The notes below the pieces were generated by a model. That model ran no database searches. It saw nothing but the letters and a program-made list of their open reading frames with translations, and was not told the origin of the DNA. From an uncultured Allobosea sp. (GTDB taxonomy: Bacteria > Pseudomonadota > Alphaproteobacteria > Rhizobiales > Beijerinckiaceae): a DNA stretch of 64,000 nt. Positions within the stretch are counted from its first letter, which is position 1. Every line of letters starts with the position of its first letter. Below are positions 19,038-29,728 of this stretch, piece by piece. The stretch spans positions 79,959 through 143,958 of the forward strand of contig NZ_CAMFJF010000008.1 of assembly GCF_945956895.1 (NCBI RefSeq), written 5' to 3'. The position numbers were made by a program, and so were the translations under genes.

Positions 19038-19571
19038 ATGACCGAGACCGTGCCGTTCTATTCGACCGCCATCCCGCTGGCTTTCTTCGTCTGGGGGCCG
19101 GTGCTGGTGGTGGTGCTGTTCTGGCTGGTCGGCCTCTGGTCGAACAGGCAGGGCGTGCCCCGCATGCTGGAAGGCGACTGGGACGGCTACAATGCCGCCG
19201 ATGTCGAGAAGCTGTTCACGATCTATGGCGAGGACACCCGCGCGCGCTACCGCAACCGGGTGCTGCCGGCGGATGTCGCCTGCGCCTTCACCTATGCGAT
19301 CGTCGGCGCGCTGATCGTTGCCGGCCTCAGCCTGCGCGGGCAGCCCTGGTGGGTCGCGGCGCTCTGTGGCGGCGGCTGGCTGCTTGGCGGCCTCTGCGAT
19401 GTCGCCGAGAATTTTGCGCTGGCACGCATGCTCGATCGCTATCCGCAGGTCGATGGCGGCAATGTCGCCTTCGCCAGCACGATGACGCGGTTGAAGCTCG
19501 TCCTCTTCGCGCTCGGCGTCATCGGCGCGCTCGTTGCCGCTTATCTGGTGTTCAAGCCGCTGGCGGGTTGA
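19038..19571 (+). CDS. Membrane protein of unknown function
   Basis: A 177-aa protein with about four hydrophobic helices (near residues 10-33, 82-100, 105-125 and 150-172) and a charged loop containing GDWDGYNAADVEKLFTIYG between helices 1 and 2. I do not recognise the family. Its last 20 bp overlap the converging GNAT gene. Confidence 0.75.
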   Translation: MTETVPFYSTAIPLAFFVWGPVLVVVLFWLVGLWSNRQGVPRMLEGDWDGYNAADVEKLFTIYGEDTRARYRNRVLPADVACAFTYAIVGALIVAGLSLRGQPWWVAALCGGGWLLGGLCDVAENFALARMLDRYPQVDGGNVAFASTMTRLKLVLFALGVIGALVAAYLVFKPLAG

Positions 19572-20103
19572 GGCCGCGCCACATCTCGCCGGTGAGACGG
19601 AAGCGGGTTGCGATCACGGCAGGATGGCCGATCAGCATCGCCGGATCGAGGGGCGCAGGCCTGAAGCCGAGCCGTTCGGCCAGGCGCAGCGACGACGGGT
19701 TGAGCGGGTGCGTGGTGACGGCGATGCTCGGCAAGGCGAGCGTCCCGAAGCCATGCCGCAGCAGGCGAGCGGCGGCTTCCCGGGCATAGCCCTGGCCCCA
19801 GCTTGAGACTGTGAAGCGGTAGCTCAGCTGGACATCGTCGGCCGCGTCGCCGTCCGGGATCAGCCCGACATAGCCCAGAAATATTTCAGGCTCGGCCTTC
19901 GCGAAGACGGACCAGTAGCCGAGGCCCCGGTCGACATGGCTGAAGCTGCGCGCCGTGACGGCCTCACGGCTCATCGCGGGATCGCCAATAGCGGCGATAT
20001 GCTTCATCACCTCCGGATCGGCGTTCATCTCCGCGATGGCATCGAGATCCCCAAGCGAGCGCGGGCGCAGCAGCAACCTCTCGCTTTCCAGTTCCGGCAG
20101 CAT
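19552..20103 (-). CDS. GNAT-family N-acetyltransferase (RimJ/RimL-like)
   Basis: A 183-aa protein beginning LPELESERLLLRPRSLGDLDAI, the usual opening of RimJ/RimL-type acetyltransferases. A central strand ends in VQLSYRFTVSSWGQGYAREA, where the QGYA segment is the acetyl-CoA-binding R/QxxGxG/A loop, and the late NPSSLRLAERLGF is also diagnostic. The substrate is unknown. The start at 20103 is chosen because this is the family N-terminus; the long open frame upstream lacks similarity. Confidence 0.88.
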   Translation of the reverse strand: MLPELESERLLLRPRSLGDLDAIAEMNADPEVMKHIAAIGDPAMSREAVTARSFSHVDRGLGYWSVFAKAEPEIFLGYVGLIPDGDAADDVQLSYRFTVSSWGQGYAREAAARLLRHGFGTLALPSIAVTTHPLNPSSLRLAERLGFRPAPLDPAMLIGHPAVIATRFRLTGEMWRGLNPPAA

Positions 20104-20226
20104 GATTCCGTTGTCCCGGGTCCGTTTTGACTGAGCGACATTGTGCGGCGCGAAACTCTGGTGCGCCGCGGCTCGGCATCCCATATCGTGGCGGGCGCCA
20201 AGCTGGAACGCGCCGGGAGAATGGGA

Positions 20227-20742
20227 ATGCTGCTTCGTCGTTGGGTCCTGGCCGCGCTGGCCCTCACCCTGTCGGGAATGATGCTGCCGCCGGCCTCGGC
20301 GCAGGAAGACCTGATCTTCCGCAAATCCACCGTCTGGAAGATGCTGACGCCGAACGACAAGCTCGCCGTTTACGGCGTCGACGATCCTCTCGTCGAGGGC
20401 GTTGCCTGCCACTACACCGTGCCCGAGAAGGGCGGCGTCTCCGGCATGTTCGGCGTCGCCGAGGAGGTTTCCGAGGTCTCGCTCGCCTGCCGCCAGATCG
20501 GCCCGATCAAGTTCAAGGAGAAGGCGGAGCAGGGCGATGTCGTCTTCCGCGAGCGCCGCTCGCTGGTCTGGAAGAAGATGCAGATCGTGCGCGGCTGCGA
20601 CGCCAAGCGCAACGTGCTGGTCTATCTCGTCTATACCGACAAGCTGATCGACGGCTCGCCGCAGAATTCGACCTCGACCGTGCCGATCATGCCCTGGGGC
20701 ACGTCGGGCGAGCCGCCGAAATGCTCGGAATGGATTCGCTAG
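20227..20742 (+). CDS. creA: CreA family protein
   Basis: A 171-aa predicted periplasmic protein with signal peptide MLLRRWVLAALALTLSGMML cleaved after ASAQ. The mature part has the CreA pattern: DDPLVEGVACHYTVPEKGG, a central ISLACRQIGPI-like segment (here VSLACRQIGPI) and a final PWGTSGEPPKCSEW. Four cysteines could form disulfides. Molecular function is unknown. The ATG at 20227 has GGGAGA seven bases upstream; an ATG two codons earlier overlaps that site. Confidence 0.9.
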   Translation: MLLRRWVLAALALTLSGMMLPPASAQEDLIFRKSTVWKMLTPNDKLAVYGVDDPLVEGVACHYTVPEKGGVSGMFGVAEEVSEVSLACRQIGPIKFKEKAEQGDVVFRERRSLVWKKMQIVRGCDAKRNVLVYLVYTDKLIDGSPQNSTSTVPIMPWGTSGEPPKCSEWIR

Positions 20743-20771
20743 AAATCCGGCGATTTTGCACGGAACCGCTG

Positions 20772-20920
20772 CGTCATTCCGGGGCTTCGCGCCAGCGAAG
20801 AGCCCGGAACCCAGAAGCGATGCGGCTTCCACGAAGGGCGCGGTCGGGTCGTCGCTCGCATTCATGGCGGCATCGGTTCTGGGTTCCGGGCTCAGGCCTG
20901 CGGCCTGCCCCGGAATGACG
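20772..20920. repeat. Long intergenic inverted repeat, CGTCATTCCGGGGC / CCCGGAACCCAGA family
   Basis: The outer arms are CGTCATTCCGGGG and CCCCGGAATGACG and the inner arms GCCCGGAACCCAGAA and TTCTGGGTTCCGGGCT (the left copy reads GAGCCCGGAACCCAGAAG). A 60-bp less symmetric middle separates them. The family is shared with 61806-61950. Confidence 0.88.
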
Positions 20921-20939
20921 GCGCGGTTCCTCGCGCAGC

Positions 20940-21269
20940 CTACTCGCCGCAGGTGATGCTGAGCGGCTGCTCGGCAGCCTGGGCCGGGCTCGGCTTCGTG
21001 ACCGAGCCGGTGAAGTCCTCGCGGGCGGCGACGCCGAAGGCGACCGCCTTGCCGAAGCCCTGCGACTCGCACCAGGCATTGGCGACGATCTTGCCGCATT
21101 CGGCCTTGGATGAGATGCAGTCGGCGACGCCGTAGCCGTCGCTGGCCGGGATCAGGAAGGTGCGCGGCTCGTTGGCGGCAGCAGCCGTATGGCTGGTCGG
21201 CATGACCGACAGCGAGATGCCGGCGGCGACGATCCCGAGCAATCCGACGAAGGCCACGGCGCGGCGCAT
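20940..21269 (-). CDS. Small secreted protein of unknown function
   Basis: A 109-aa protein with signal peptide MRRAVAFVGLLGIVAAGISL. The mature part holds four cysteines (DCISS, ECGK, WCESQ and a final ITCGE), suggesting disulfide bonds. The start at 21269 has AGGAACC upstream; earlier in-frame ATGs would put the signal peptide internally. No recognised family. Confidence 0.75.
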   Translation of the reverse strand: MRRAVAFVGLLGIVAAGISLSVMPTSHTAAAANEPRTFLIPASDGYGVADCISSKAECGKIVANAWCESQGFGKAVAFGVAAREDFTGSVTKPSPAQAAEQPLSITCGE

Positions 21270-21601
21270 GAATTCTGGTTCCTGATGGGTTGCGGGCGCA
21301 GAACCCGCGAATCGGGATGATGCTTCCGGCCGGTTAAATTTGAGTGAACCGCGGCAATCTTGAGGCAATGCTGCATTGCAGCAATCGGGCGCCCTCTTGA
21401 CGGAAAGCTCGCGGAAAGGCAATCAGTTCCTCCCATGACGCGAGCCGCCATCAACAGCCCTTGCATTATTTGCCGCTAGCTTTCGCTGGCCGGCTGCTCA
21501 CGTCCTCGTCCTGAAAAACGAACCGACAAAAGCGCCCCCGGCCAGCGGCCAGGTCGCCCTTTCGTATTTCGTCATTCGTTTCGTTCCAGGATTTAGTCCC
21601 G
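21270..21601. other. Divergent intergenic region upstream of cysS
   Basis: About 330 bp with no supported gene. It must hold promoters for cysS and the small secreted protein. I see no T-box or other recognisable riboswitch, and no clear sigma-70 boxes. Confidence 0.5.
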
Positions 21602-23058
<1,457 letters not shown>

Positions 23059-23062
<4 letters not shown>

Positions 23063-23169
23063 GCCCGAAGATCCGCCCGGCGGGCTCGCTCTCCTTTGCC
23101 ATCAAGCTGGTCATGCTGGCCATGGTCGTGCCGCGCGTCGTCCGCTTCAAACTGAGGCGGGAGCGATGA
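23059..23169 (+). CDS. 36-residue basic ORF overlapping cysS and cimA
   Basis: The ATG at 23059 overlaps the cysS stop as ATGA, and its own TGA (23167-23169) overlaps the cimA ATG (23166). The product is a short peptide with a hydrophobic middle ([19 protein letters not shown]) and a very basic tail ending KLRRER, compatible with a single membrane helix. The two exact overlaps argue for translation of this frame, either as a real microprotein or as a coupling device between its neighbours. No family recognised. Confidence 0.6.
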
Positions 23170-24764
23170 GCGCGGCACGCGTCCATCTCTTCGACACGAC
23201 GCTGCGCGACGGCGCCCAGACTACGGGCGTCGATTTCTCGCTCGACGACAAGCGCGCCGTCGCGGCGCTGCTCGACCGGCTCGGCGTCGACTATGTTGAA
23301 GGCGGCTATCCCGGCGCCAATCCGCTGGATACCGCCTTCTTCGAACAGAAGCCGACGAAGCAGGCCAAGTTCGCCGCCTTCGGCATGACCAAGCGGGCAG
23401 GGCGCTCGGCCGCCAACGATCCTGGCATCGCCGCGTTGCTGGAGGCGAAGGCCGACGCCATCGTCTTCGTCGCCAAGAGCTGGGACTACCATGTCCATGT
23501 CGCGCTCGAGATCTCGCTGGAGGAGAACCTCGCCGGCATCGCCGAGAGCGTAGCAGTGGCCAAGGCCGCCGGCCGCGAGGTGATGCTCGACTGCGAGCAT
23601 TTCTTCGACGGCTACAAGGCCAATCCCGACTACGCGCTCGCCTGCGCCCGCACGGCTTACGAAGCCGGCGCCCGCTGGGTCGTGCTCTGCGACACCAATG
23701 GCGGAACGCTGCCCGACGAGGTCGGAGCGATCGTGCGCGAGGTCGTCAAGACAGTGCCGGGCGAGAATCTCGGCATCCATGCCCATGACGATTGCGGCTG
23801 TGCCGTCGCCAACTCGCTCGCGGCCGTCGAGGCCGGCGTGCGCCAGATTCAGGGCACGCTCAACGGTCTCGGCGAGCGCTGCGGCAATGCCAATCTCGTC
23901 ACGCTGATCGGCGCGCTCAAGCTCAAGGAGCGCTATCGCGACCGCTTCACGCTCGGTGTCAGCGAAGAGCAGCTCGGCGAATTGACCCATGTCTCGCGCG
24001 CGCTGGACGAGATGCTGAACCGTGCGCCGAACCGGCACGCGCCCTTCGTCGGCGCCTCGGCCTTCGCCACCAAGGCCGGCATCCACGCTTCGGCCGTGCT
24101 GAAGGACCCGCGTACCTACGAGCACGTCGCGCCCGAGGCGGCCGGCAACACCCGCAAGGTCCTGATCTCCGACCAGGGCGGCAAGTCGAACCTCGTCGCC
24201 GAGCTGGAGCGCATCGGCGTCACGCTCGGCCGCGACGATCCGCGCCTCAATCGCGTGCTGCAGGAGGTCAAGGACAAGGAGGCGCAGGGCTACGCCTTCG
24301 AGGGCGCCGATGCCTCGTTCTTCCTGCTGGTGAAGCGCATCCTCGGCGAAGTCCCGGATTATTTCACCGTCGAGCGCTTCGCCGTGAATGTCGAGCGCCG
24401 CTACAATGCGCTCGGCGAACTCGTCACCTTCTCCGAGGCGATCGTGAAGGTGAAGGTCGGCGACGACCTGCTGATCTCTGCGGCGGAAGGCGATGCCGGC
24501 CCGGTCAACGCGCTCGATATCGCCTTGCGCAAGGACCTAGGCCGTTACCAGTCGCTGATCGGCGGCTTGCGGCTGGTGGACTACAAGGTCCGCATCTTCC
24601 AGGGCGGCACCGATGCCGTGACGCGCGTGTTGATCGAGTCGGGCGACGAGACCGGGGAGCGCTGGACCACGGTCGGTGTCAGCGCCAACATCATCGACGC
24701 CTCGTTCCAGGCACTGGTCGACTCGATCACCTACAAGCTGGTCAAGGCAGGCGCGACGGCTTGA
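23166..24764 (+). CDS. cimA: (R)-citramalate synthase
   Basis: A 532-aa member of the DRE-TIM metallolyase family. DTTLRDGAQTTG lies at residues 10-21, HAHDDCGCAVANSLAAVEAG forms part of the metal site, and a C-terminal LeuA_dimer regulatory domain spans about residues 400-525. The length and the DTTLRDG-AQ variant fit CimA, which condenses pyruvate and acetyl-CoA to citramalate in threonine-independent isoleucine synthesis, better than 2-isopropylmalate synthase. Translation is coupled to the preceding small ORF. Confidence 0.9.
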   Translation: MSAARVHLFDTTLRDGAQTTGVDFSLDDKRAVAALLDRLGVDYVEGGYPGANPLDTAFFEQKPTKQAKFAAFGMTKRAGRSAANDPGIAALLEAKADAIVFVAKSWDYHVHVALEISLEENLAGIAESVAVAKAAGREVMLDCEHFFDGYKANPDYALACARTAYEAGARWVVLCDTNGGTLPDEVGAIVREVVKTVPGENLGIHAHDDCGCAVANSLAAVEAGVRQIQGTLNGLGERCGNANLVTLIGALKLKERYRDRFTLGVSEEQLGELTHVSRALDEMLNRAPNRHAPFVGASAFATKAGIHASAVLKDPRTYEHVAPEAAGNTRKVLISDQGGKSNLVAELERIGVTLGRDDPRLNRVLQEVKDKEAQGYAFEGADASFFLLVKRILGEVPDYFTVERFAVNVERRYNALGELVTFSEAIVKVKVGDDLLISAAEGDAGPVNALDIALRKDLGRYQSLIGGLRLVDYKVRIFQGGTDAVTRVLIESGDETGERWTTVGVSANIIDASFQALVDSITYKLVKAGATA

Positions 24765-24785
24765 AGCGCGTCTTGCCGAAAACGC

Positions 24786-24899
24786 CGTCATCCCGGGCAA
24801 AGCGAAGCGCAGACCCCGGATCCATGCCTGAACCTTTGCCGGAAGCGCTCCGGCATGGATCCCGGATCGGCGCCGCTGCGCGGCTTGTCCGGGATGACG
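24786..24899. repeat. Intergenic inverted repeat, CGTCATCCCGGG family
   Basis: Arms CGTCATCCCGGGC and GTCCGGGATGACG, with inner CCCCGGATCCATG and CATGGATCCCGG. It lies between the converging cimA and a small secreted-protein gene. Confidence 0.85.
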
Positions 24900-24920
24900 G
24901 CGCGGGAGGTGGTTAGACGC

Positions 24921-25259
24921 TCACTCCGTCAGGCGGATCACGCGGTCCTTGCACAGGTCCATATCGGCGTCGCTCTCGGCTTCGTCGTCGAATTTCGCTT
25001 GCACCGTATAGGAGCAGCCCTGCGGCTTGTTGAGCTTGAGCGCGACGCTCTTGCCCGGCGCCAGCGGCTTGGCGAGCTTGGCGACGAGGCGCGGCTGATC
25101 GCCGGAGGTTGCGATTGCGAAATTGCTGAGCGGCACGGTGCGTTGGTTGGTGATCGTGATTTGCGGATGCGGCCGGGAGGTCTGCGCCGCGGCCGGCAAC
25201 GCGAGGAGGAGGGCGGCGGCAAGGCCGATCCCCGAGGCGACAAGCTGTTGAGCCTTCAT
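24921..25259 (-). CDS. Small secreted protein of unknown function
   Basis: A 112-aa protein with signal peptide (KAQQLVASGIGLAAALLLA, cleaved after PAAAQ). The mature part looks like a single beta-sandwich with SVALKLNKPQGCSYTVQAKF and two cysteines. The start at 25259 has GGGAAGGAAATGAC upstream. No family recognised. It is divergent from the ABC exporter gene. Confidence 0.75.
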   Translation of the reverse strand: MKAQQLVASGIGLAAALLLALPAAAQTSRPHPQITITNQRTVPLSNFAIATSGDQPRLVAKLAKPLAPGKSVALKLNKPQGCSYTVQAKFDDEAESDADMDLCKDRVIRLTE

Positions 25260-25435
25260 GTCATTTCCTTCCCCATCTCGAGCGTCGGGCGCTCTGGGAG
25301 GGATCAGATACCGGCGATGGGGCGGCGGCAAGGCAGCTTTCGGGCAGCCCGAGCCATGTTCCCCATGCAACGACATTCCCATGCAACGGCGCGCGATTGC
25401 GGCTATATGAACGCGCCAACTGGAATCGTTTGAAA

Positions 25436-27346
25436 ATGTCCGCGCCGTCTGCGCCGCCCCCGGCGTCGAGCTTCCAACGCTCTGCCGTCATCCAGCCCGG
25501 GTCCGGCTTCTTCGCCACGTTCCGCGCGCTCTGGCCCTATCTCTGGCCGGCAGAACGCGCCGATCTGCGCAGCCGCGTCGTCGCCGCCTTCGCACTGATG
25601 CTGGCGGGGCGGCTGGTGCTGATGGGCGTGCCCTTCACCTTCAAATGGGTGACGGATGCGCTGGCCGGTTCCTATTCGAACCTGGAGAAATGGCTGCCCT
25701 GGCTGGTCGGCGCACCGCTGGCGTTGACGGTGCTTTACGGTCTTGCCCGTGTCGGCGCGGCCGCTTTCGTCCAGATGCGCGACGCCATTTTCGCGCCGGT
25801 CTTCATGCATGCGGTGCGCACGCTGGCGCTCCAGACCTTCGGCCATCTCCACCATCTCTCGCTGCGCTTCCATCTGGAGCGCAAGACCGGCGGTCTCACC
25901 CGCGTGCTGGAGCGCGGCCGCAACGGCATCGAGGAGATGGTGCGTCTCGGCCTCAACCAGCTCGTGCCGGTGATCATCGAGGTCATCATGATCATCGCCG
26001 TGCTGCTCTATCTGTTCGATTGGCGCTACGTCGTCGTGCTCGTGACGATGGTCACGGCCTACATGACCTACACCATCAAGGCGACGGAGTGGCGCATCGC
26101 CATCCGCTCGGCGATGAACGAGTCGGATACCGACGCCAATGCCAAGGCGATCGACTCGCTGCTGAACTACGAGACGGTGAAGTATTTCGGCGCCGAGGCC
26201 CGCGAGACCGCGCGCTACGACCAGTCGATGGCGCGCTACGAGCGCAACTCGATCAAGTCCTATACCTCACTCGCCTGGCTGAACTTCGGCCAGGCCGCGA
26301 TCTTCGCGGTGGGGTTGACGCTCTCGATGGTGATGGCGGTGCGCGGTTTCCAGGCCGGCACCAACACGGTCGGCGACCTCATCCTGATCAACGCCATGCT
26401 GATCCAGCTCTACCTGCCGCTGAACTTCATGGGCACCGTCTATCGCGAGATCAAGCAGGCGACGCTCGACATCGCCCAGATGTTCTCGCTGATCGGCCGC
26501 GATCCCGAGATCCAGGACAAGCCCGGCGCCAAGCCGCTGGCGGTGCCGGCGGGCGAGGTCGCCTTCGAGGACGTGCATTTCGCCTATGTGCCGGAGCGGT
26601 CGATCCTGCGCGGCGTCTCGTTCAAGGTGCCGCCGGGCCGTACCGTTGCCATCGTCGGCCCGTCCGGCGCCGGAAAGTCGACGATCTCGCGCCTGCTCTT
26701 CCGCTTCTACGAGCCGCAGACGGGCCGCATCCTGATCGACGGCCAGCCGATCGCCGATGTTCAGCAGGTTTCGCTGCGCGCCGCCATCGGCATGGTCCCG
26801 CAGGACACCGTGCTGTTCAACGATACGATCGAGTACAACATTCTCTACGGCCGCCCCGAGGCGACGATGGCCGAGGTCGAGGAGGCCGCGCGCCTCGCCC
26901 AGATCGACCGCTTCATCCGCCTGCTGCCCGAGGGTTATGCGACCTCGGTCGGCGAGCGTGGCCTCAAGCTTTCCGGCGGCGAGAAGCAGCGCGTCGCCAT
27001 CGCCCGCACCATCCTGAAGGGGCCGCCGGTGCTGGTCCTCGACGAGGCGACCTCGGCGCTCGATTCCTTCACCGAGAAGGAGATTCAGGACGCGCTCGAT
27101 CGGGTCAGCGAAGGCCGCACCACGCTGGTCATCGCCCACCGGCTCTCGACCGTGGTCAATGCCGACGAGATCATCGTGCTCGACAAGGGCCAGATCGTCG
27201 AGCGCGGCCATCATCGCGATCTCCTCGCCGCCGATGGCGTCTATGCCGCGATGTGGAACCGCCAGCGCGAGGTCGACGAGGCCAAGGCGACGCTCCAGCG
27301 CGCCACCGAGGCGGAGGGCGAAAGCGTCCGGGTCACGCTGTCGTAA
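25436..27346 (+). CDS. Atm1/HMT1-type ABC exporter (fused permease and ATPase)
   Basis: A 636-aa half-transporter with six membrane helices (about residues 45-330) and a C-terminal ATPase. Walker A GPSGAGKST is at 408-416, the ABC signature LSGGEKQR at 512-519, Walker B VLVLDEATSALD follows, and a switch histidine lies in IAHRLST. The membrane domain (LNYETVKYFGAE, the NaAtm1 motif) places it in the Atm1 group, which exports glutathione-linked species and supports metal or Fe-S homeostasis. The ATG at 25436 is favoured by the family N-terminus; no strong ribosome-binding site is visible. Confidence 0.92.
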   Translation: MSAPSAPPPASSFQRSAVIQPGSGFFATFRALWPYLWPAERADLRSRVVAAFALMLAGRLVLMGVPFTFKWVTDALAGSYSNLEKWLPWLVGAPLALTVLYGLARVGAAAFVQMRDAIFAPVFMHAVRTLALQTFGHLHHLSLRFHLERKTGGLTRVLERGRNGIEEMVRLGLNQLVPVIIEVIMIIAVLLYLFDWRYVVVLVTMVTAYMTYTIKATEWRIAIRSAMNESDTDANAKAIDSLLNYETVKYFGAEARETARYDQSMARYERNSIKSYTSLAWLNFGQAAIFAVGLTLSMVMAVRGFQAGTNTVGDLILINAMLIQLYLPLNFMGTVYREIKQATLDIAQMFSLIGRDPEIQDKPGAKPLAVPAGEVAFEDVHFAYVPERSILRGVSFKVPPGRTVAIVGPSGAGKSTISRLLFRFYEPQTGRILIDGQPIADVQQVSLRAAIGMVPQDTVLFNDTIEYNILYGRPEATMAEVEEAARLAQIDRFIRLLPEGYATSVGERGLKLSGGEKQRVAIARTILKGPPVLVLDEATSALDSFTEKEIQDALDRVSEGRTTLVIAHRLSTVVNADEIIVLDKGQIVERGHHRDLLAADGVYAAMWNRQREVDEAKATLQRATEAEGESVRVTLS

Positions 27347-27362
27347 GAGCCGGATCGGCGTC

Positions 27363-27385
27363 ATGCTCGCCCCTGTGGCGAGCAT
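27363..27385. other. Hairpin downstream of the Atm1-type gene
   Basis: A perfect 9-bp inverted repeat ATGCTCGCC / GGCGAGCAT has a 5-nt loop. It lacks a T-run, so it may be an mRNA-stabilising stem or protein site rather than an intrinsic terminator. Confidence 0.45.
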
Positions 27386-27505
27386 CCCGGTCTTGAACGG
27401 GCGCTCCACGGGCGGATGTTCCCCGCCCGCTTGAACCGCTCGCAATGCCGGCCCGTTTCCTGCATCCTCCGGCACCGGGGCAAAGGCATCAGGGGAGCGG
27501 CTGCC

Positions 27506-27994
27506 ATGTTCGATCCGACGACGTTCGTGGGGTTCCATACCTGGCTCAGCCTGGTTGCGATCATCGCCGGCTTCCCGGTGGCGGCGGGGCTGCTTCAGGG
27601 GCATACGCGCCCGCGTTGGACCGGAGTGTTCCTGTCCACCGCCTTTGCCGCCAGCGCGACCGGCTTCGGCTTCCCCTTCACCGGCATCCTTCCTTCCCAC
27701 ATCGTCGGAGCGGTCTCGCTGGCGCTCGTCGGGATCGCCGCCTTCGCGCTCTATGGACGCAGGCTGGAAGGGCCCTGGCGCCGGACGTATGCGATCACCG
27801 CGATGATGGTCTTCTACCTGCTCGTCTTCGTGTTGGTGGCGCAGATGTTCGCCAAGATCCCGCCGCTGCGGGCGCTGGCGCCGACCCAGTCCGAGCCGGT
27901 TTTCGCCATTGCAGAAGCCTTCGTCCTGTTCGTCTTCGGCACCCTGACCTGGAAGGCGGCCGTGCGCTTCGTCCAGATGCCGCGGCTCATCTAG
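27506..27994 (+). CDS. Membrane protein of unknown function
   Basis: A 162-aa protein with four predicted helices (about residues 8-28, 40-62, 66-84 and 95-118) and a fifth near the C-terminus. AGGGGAG precedes the chosen ATG. The sequence resembles small conserved membrane proteins with no assigned role. Transcription could be independent of the ABC exporter 160 bp upstream. Confidence 0.75.
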   Translation: MFDPTTFVGFHTWLSLVAIIAGFPVAAGLLQGHTRPRWTGVFLSTAFAASATGFGFPFTGILPSHIVGAVSLALVGIAAFALYGRRLEGPWRRTYAITAMMVFYLLVFVLVAQMFAKIPPLRALAPTQSEPVFAIAEAFVLFVFGTLTWKAAVRFVQMPRLI

Positions 27995-28170
27995 GGCGAG
28001 ACGCCGTCGCTATGGAGGTTCAGCGCCCGCCAATGATCGGCAGGGCGCGCGCCGGTGACGGGCCGCGCTCGCAGCTGCCTCGGATGCATGGCGACGCCGA
28101 TCCCACCTTGCGCCCGGCCTAGACAGGTCATAGGCCTGACCTAACGACTCCAGCTGATGCGGTGGACGAG

Positions 28171-28725
28171 ATGTGGAAGCGCCTGCGCCTCTTGGAGACG
28201 TTTCTGGGGGGCTGGCTTGTGGTCTTCCTCGCAGTCGGCCCGCTTGGCGCCGAGCCGATGCAGGGGTGGTCGCTCTGGGTTCTGCGACCGAGCCGCCCCG
28301 GCCTCCTGACAGCCTGCGTTATGCCGAGAGGGCTGGCATGGCCGCCGCCCGCTGCCCTGACGTCTACCCATGCGCCGCTGAGGCTCGACGAGGCTTTGAC
28401 GGTCCGGTGGCAGGGCGGGCAACTCGTGCAATCGGGGACGGGGAGCGCGTCTGGCCCACCGCAGGAGAGGGCCTGGCACCCTCTCGACTCCTGCTTCGTG
28501 CTGAGCGTAGGCGGCGTGGTGGTGGCTGCCGGCGGCGTCGTTCCGCGGGTTTCGGCCCGGCTGCTCAGGTCGGACACGCTGGTGCTTCAGAACGACAAGC
28601 CCGGCCGGCCGCTCGCCTTCACGCTGCTGCCGGTCTTTCCTGCCGATCTGGAGCAGCCGGGACCTCCGGAATGGCGGGCCGTGTTGACGCCGCTCAGCAA
28701 GCCGCTGGAAGCTCAGCCACGATGA
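28171..28725 (+). CDS. Secreted protein of unknown function
   Basis: A 184-aa frame beginning MWKRLRLLETFLGGWLVVF, a signal peptide with cleavage near LGAEP. The mature part is rich in beta-forming residues with SGPPQERAWHPLDSC near its centre. A GTG nine bases upstream (28162) is an alternative start. Synonymous-position GC is high, as in neighbouring genes, and the opposite-strand frames lack a signal or family. Its stop overlaps the ATG of a 23-codon frame. Confidence 0.55.
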   Translation: MWKRLRLLETFLGGWLVVFLAVGPLGAEPMQGWSLWVLRPSRPGLLTACVMPRGLAWPPPAALTSTHAPLRLDEALTVRWQGGQLVQSGTGSASGPPQERAWHPLDSCFVLSVGGVVVAAGGVVPRVSARLLRSDTLVLQNDKPGRPLAFTLLPVFPADLEQPGPPEWRAVLTPLSKPLEAQPR

Positions 28726-28793
28726 GGTCTGCATCGTTCGGGCTGGGCCTGCGCCTGGGAGTGTTGCTGTCGGGGGGCGTGATTGCCTGCTGA
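28722..28793 (+). CDS. 23-codon lipobox-like small ORF (uncertain)
   Basis: The ATG overlaps the preceding stop as ATGA. The peptide is essentially a signal sequence ending LSGGVIAC, a lipoprotein-type box whose cysteine is the last residue before TGA. The frame continues for 12 more codons (TEASTPAASTRR) before another stop, so it may be a truncated small lipoprotein. Weak evidence; coding status is unproven. Confidence 0.25.
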   Translation: MRSASFGLGLRLGVLLSGGVIAC

Positions 28794-29018
28794 ACGGAAG
28801 CGTCAACTCCAGCGGCCTCGACTAGGCGATGAGCGGCGCGCACTTGAGGATCTCGTGAGGCACTATCCCCGGCTTCAGAGGACAAGCTGCCGCACACCCC
28901 TTTCCCCCGCGCGCCGAACCCCGTAAATCACACAGCCAACGCTTGCGGTCGTAACTCTGCCGCAGGCCGCCGCCATATGCGCAGCTGCCGCGCCAGCTAG
29001 ACTAACGGAACTCCATCC

Positions 29019-29720
29019 ATGTCTCTCGTCGATTCCGTCCGCAAGGTGATCGTCCCGATCCACAAGGAAGGCTATGTCTTCATCGCGATCGGCCTCGTGG
29101 CGACGATCGTCCTCGCCAATCTCTGGTCGCCCTTCGGCTGGATCGGCGCGATCGTCACGATCTGGATCTGCTATTTCTTCCGCGATCCCGTCCGGGTCAC
29201 GCCGCAACGCGAGGGGCTGGTGATCTCGCCGGCCGATGGCCGCATCAGCCAGATCGCCCAGTCGCTGCCGCCGCCGGAGCTCGAGCTGCCGGCCGAGCCG
29301 ATGACCCGCATCTCGATCTTCATGAACGTCTTTGATTGCCATGTGAACCGCGCCCCCGTGCCCGGCCGCATCGCCAAGATCGCTTACACGCCCGGCCTCT
29401 TCCTCAATGCCGAACTCGACAAGGCGAGCGACGACAACGAGCGCAACGCGCTGGCGATCGAGACCAAGTCCGGCATCGTCGGCGTCGTCCAGATCGCAGG
29501 CCTGATCGCGCGCCGCATCGTGCCCTTCGTCAAGGAAGGCGATGTGCTGGGCACCGGCGAGCGCTTCGGCCTGATCCGCTTCGGCTCCCGCGTCGATGTC
29601 TATCTGCCGTCTCATGTCGTGCCGCTGGTCGGCGAGGGCCAGACCGCGATCGCTGGCGAGACCGTGCTTGCCGACATGACCGGCAACGAGCCGGTCGCCC
29701 GCAGCTTCCGCGACATCTGA
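29019..29720 (+). CDS. psd: Phosphatidylserine decarboxylase proenzyme
   Basis: A 233-aa short-form (archaeal/alphaproteobacterial-type) decarboxylase that makes phosphatidylethanolamine. The self-cleavage site is G189-S190 in [11 protein letters not shown], yielding the pyruvoyl-bearing alpha chain. PADGRISQI near residue 71 and [14 protein letters not shown] near 101 are conserved catalytic segments, and a membrane-anchoring hydrophobic hairpin lies at about 20-52. It is paired with pssA downstream, the preceding step of the pathway. Confidence 0.95.
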   Translation: MSLVDSVRKVIVPIHKEGYVFIAIGLVATIVLANLWSPFGWIGAIVTIWICYFFRDPVRVTPQREGLVISPADGRISQIAQSLPPPELELPAEPMTRISIFMNVFDCHVNRAPVPGRIAKIAYTPGLFLNAELDKASDDNERNALAIETKSGIVGVVQIAGLIARRIVPFVKEGDVLGTGERFGLIRFGSRVDVYLPSHVVPLVGEGQTAIAGETVLADMTGNEPVARSFRDI

Positions 29721-29728
29721 CGGGCGCT

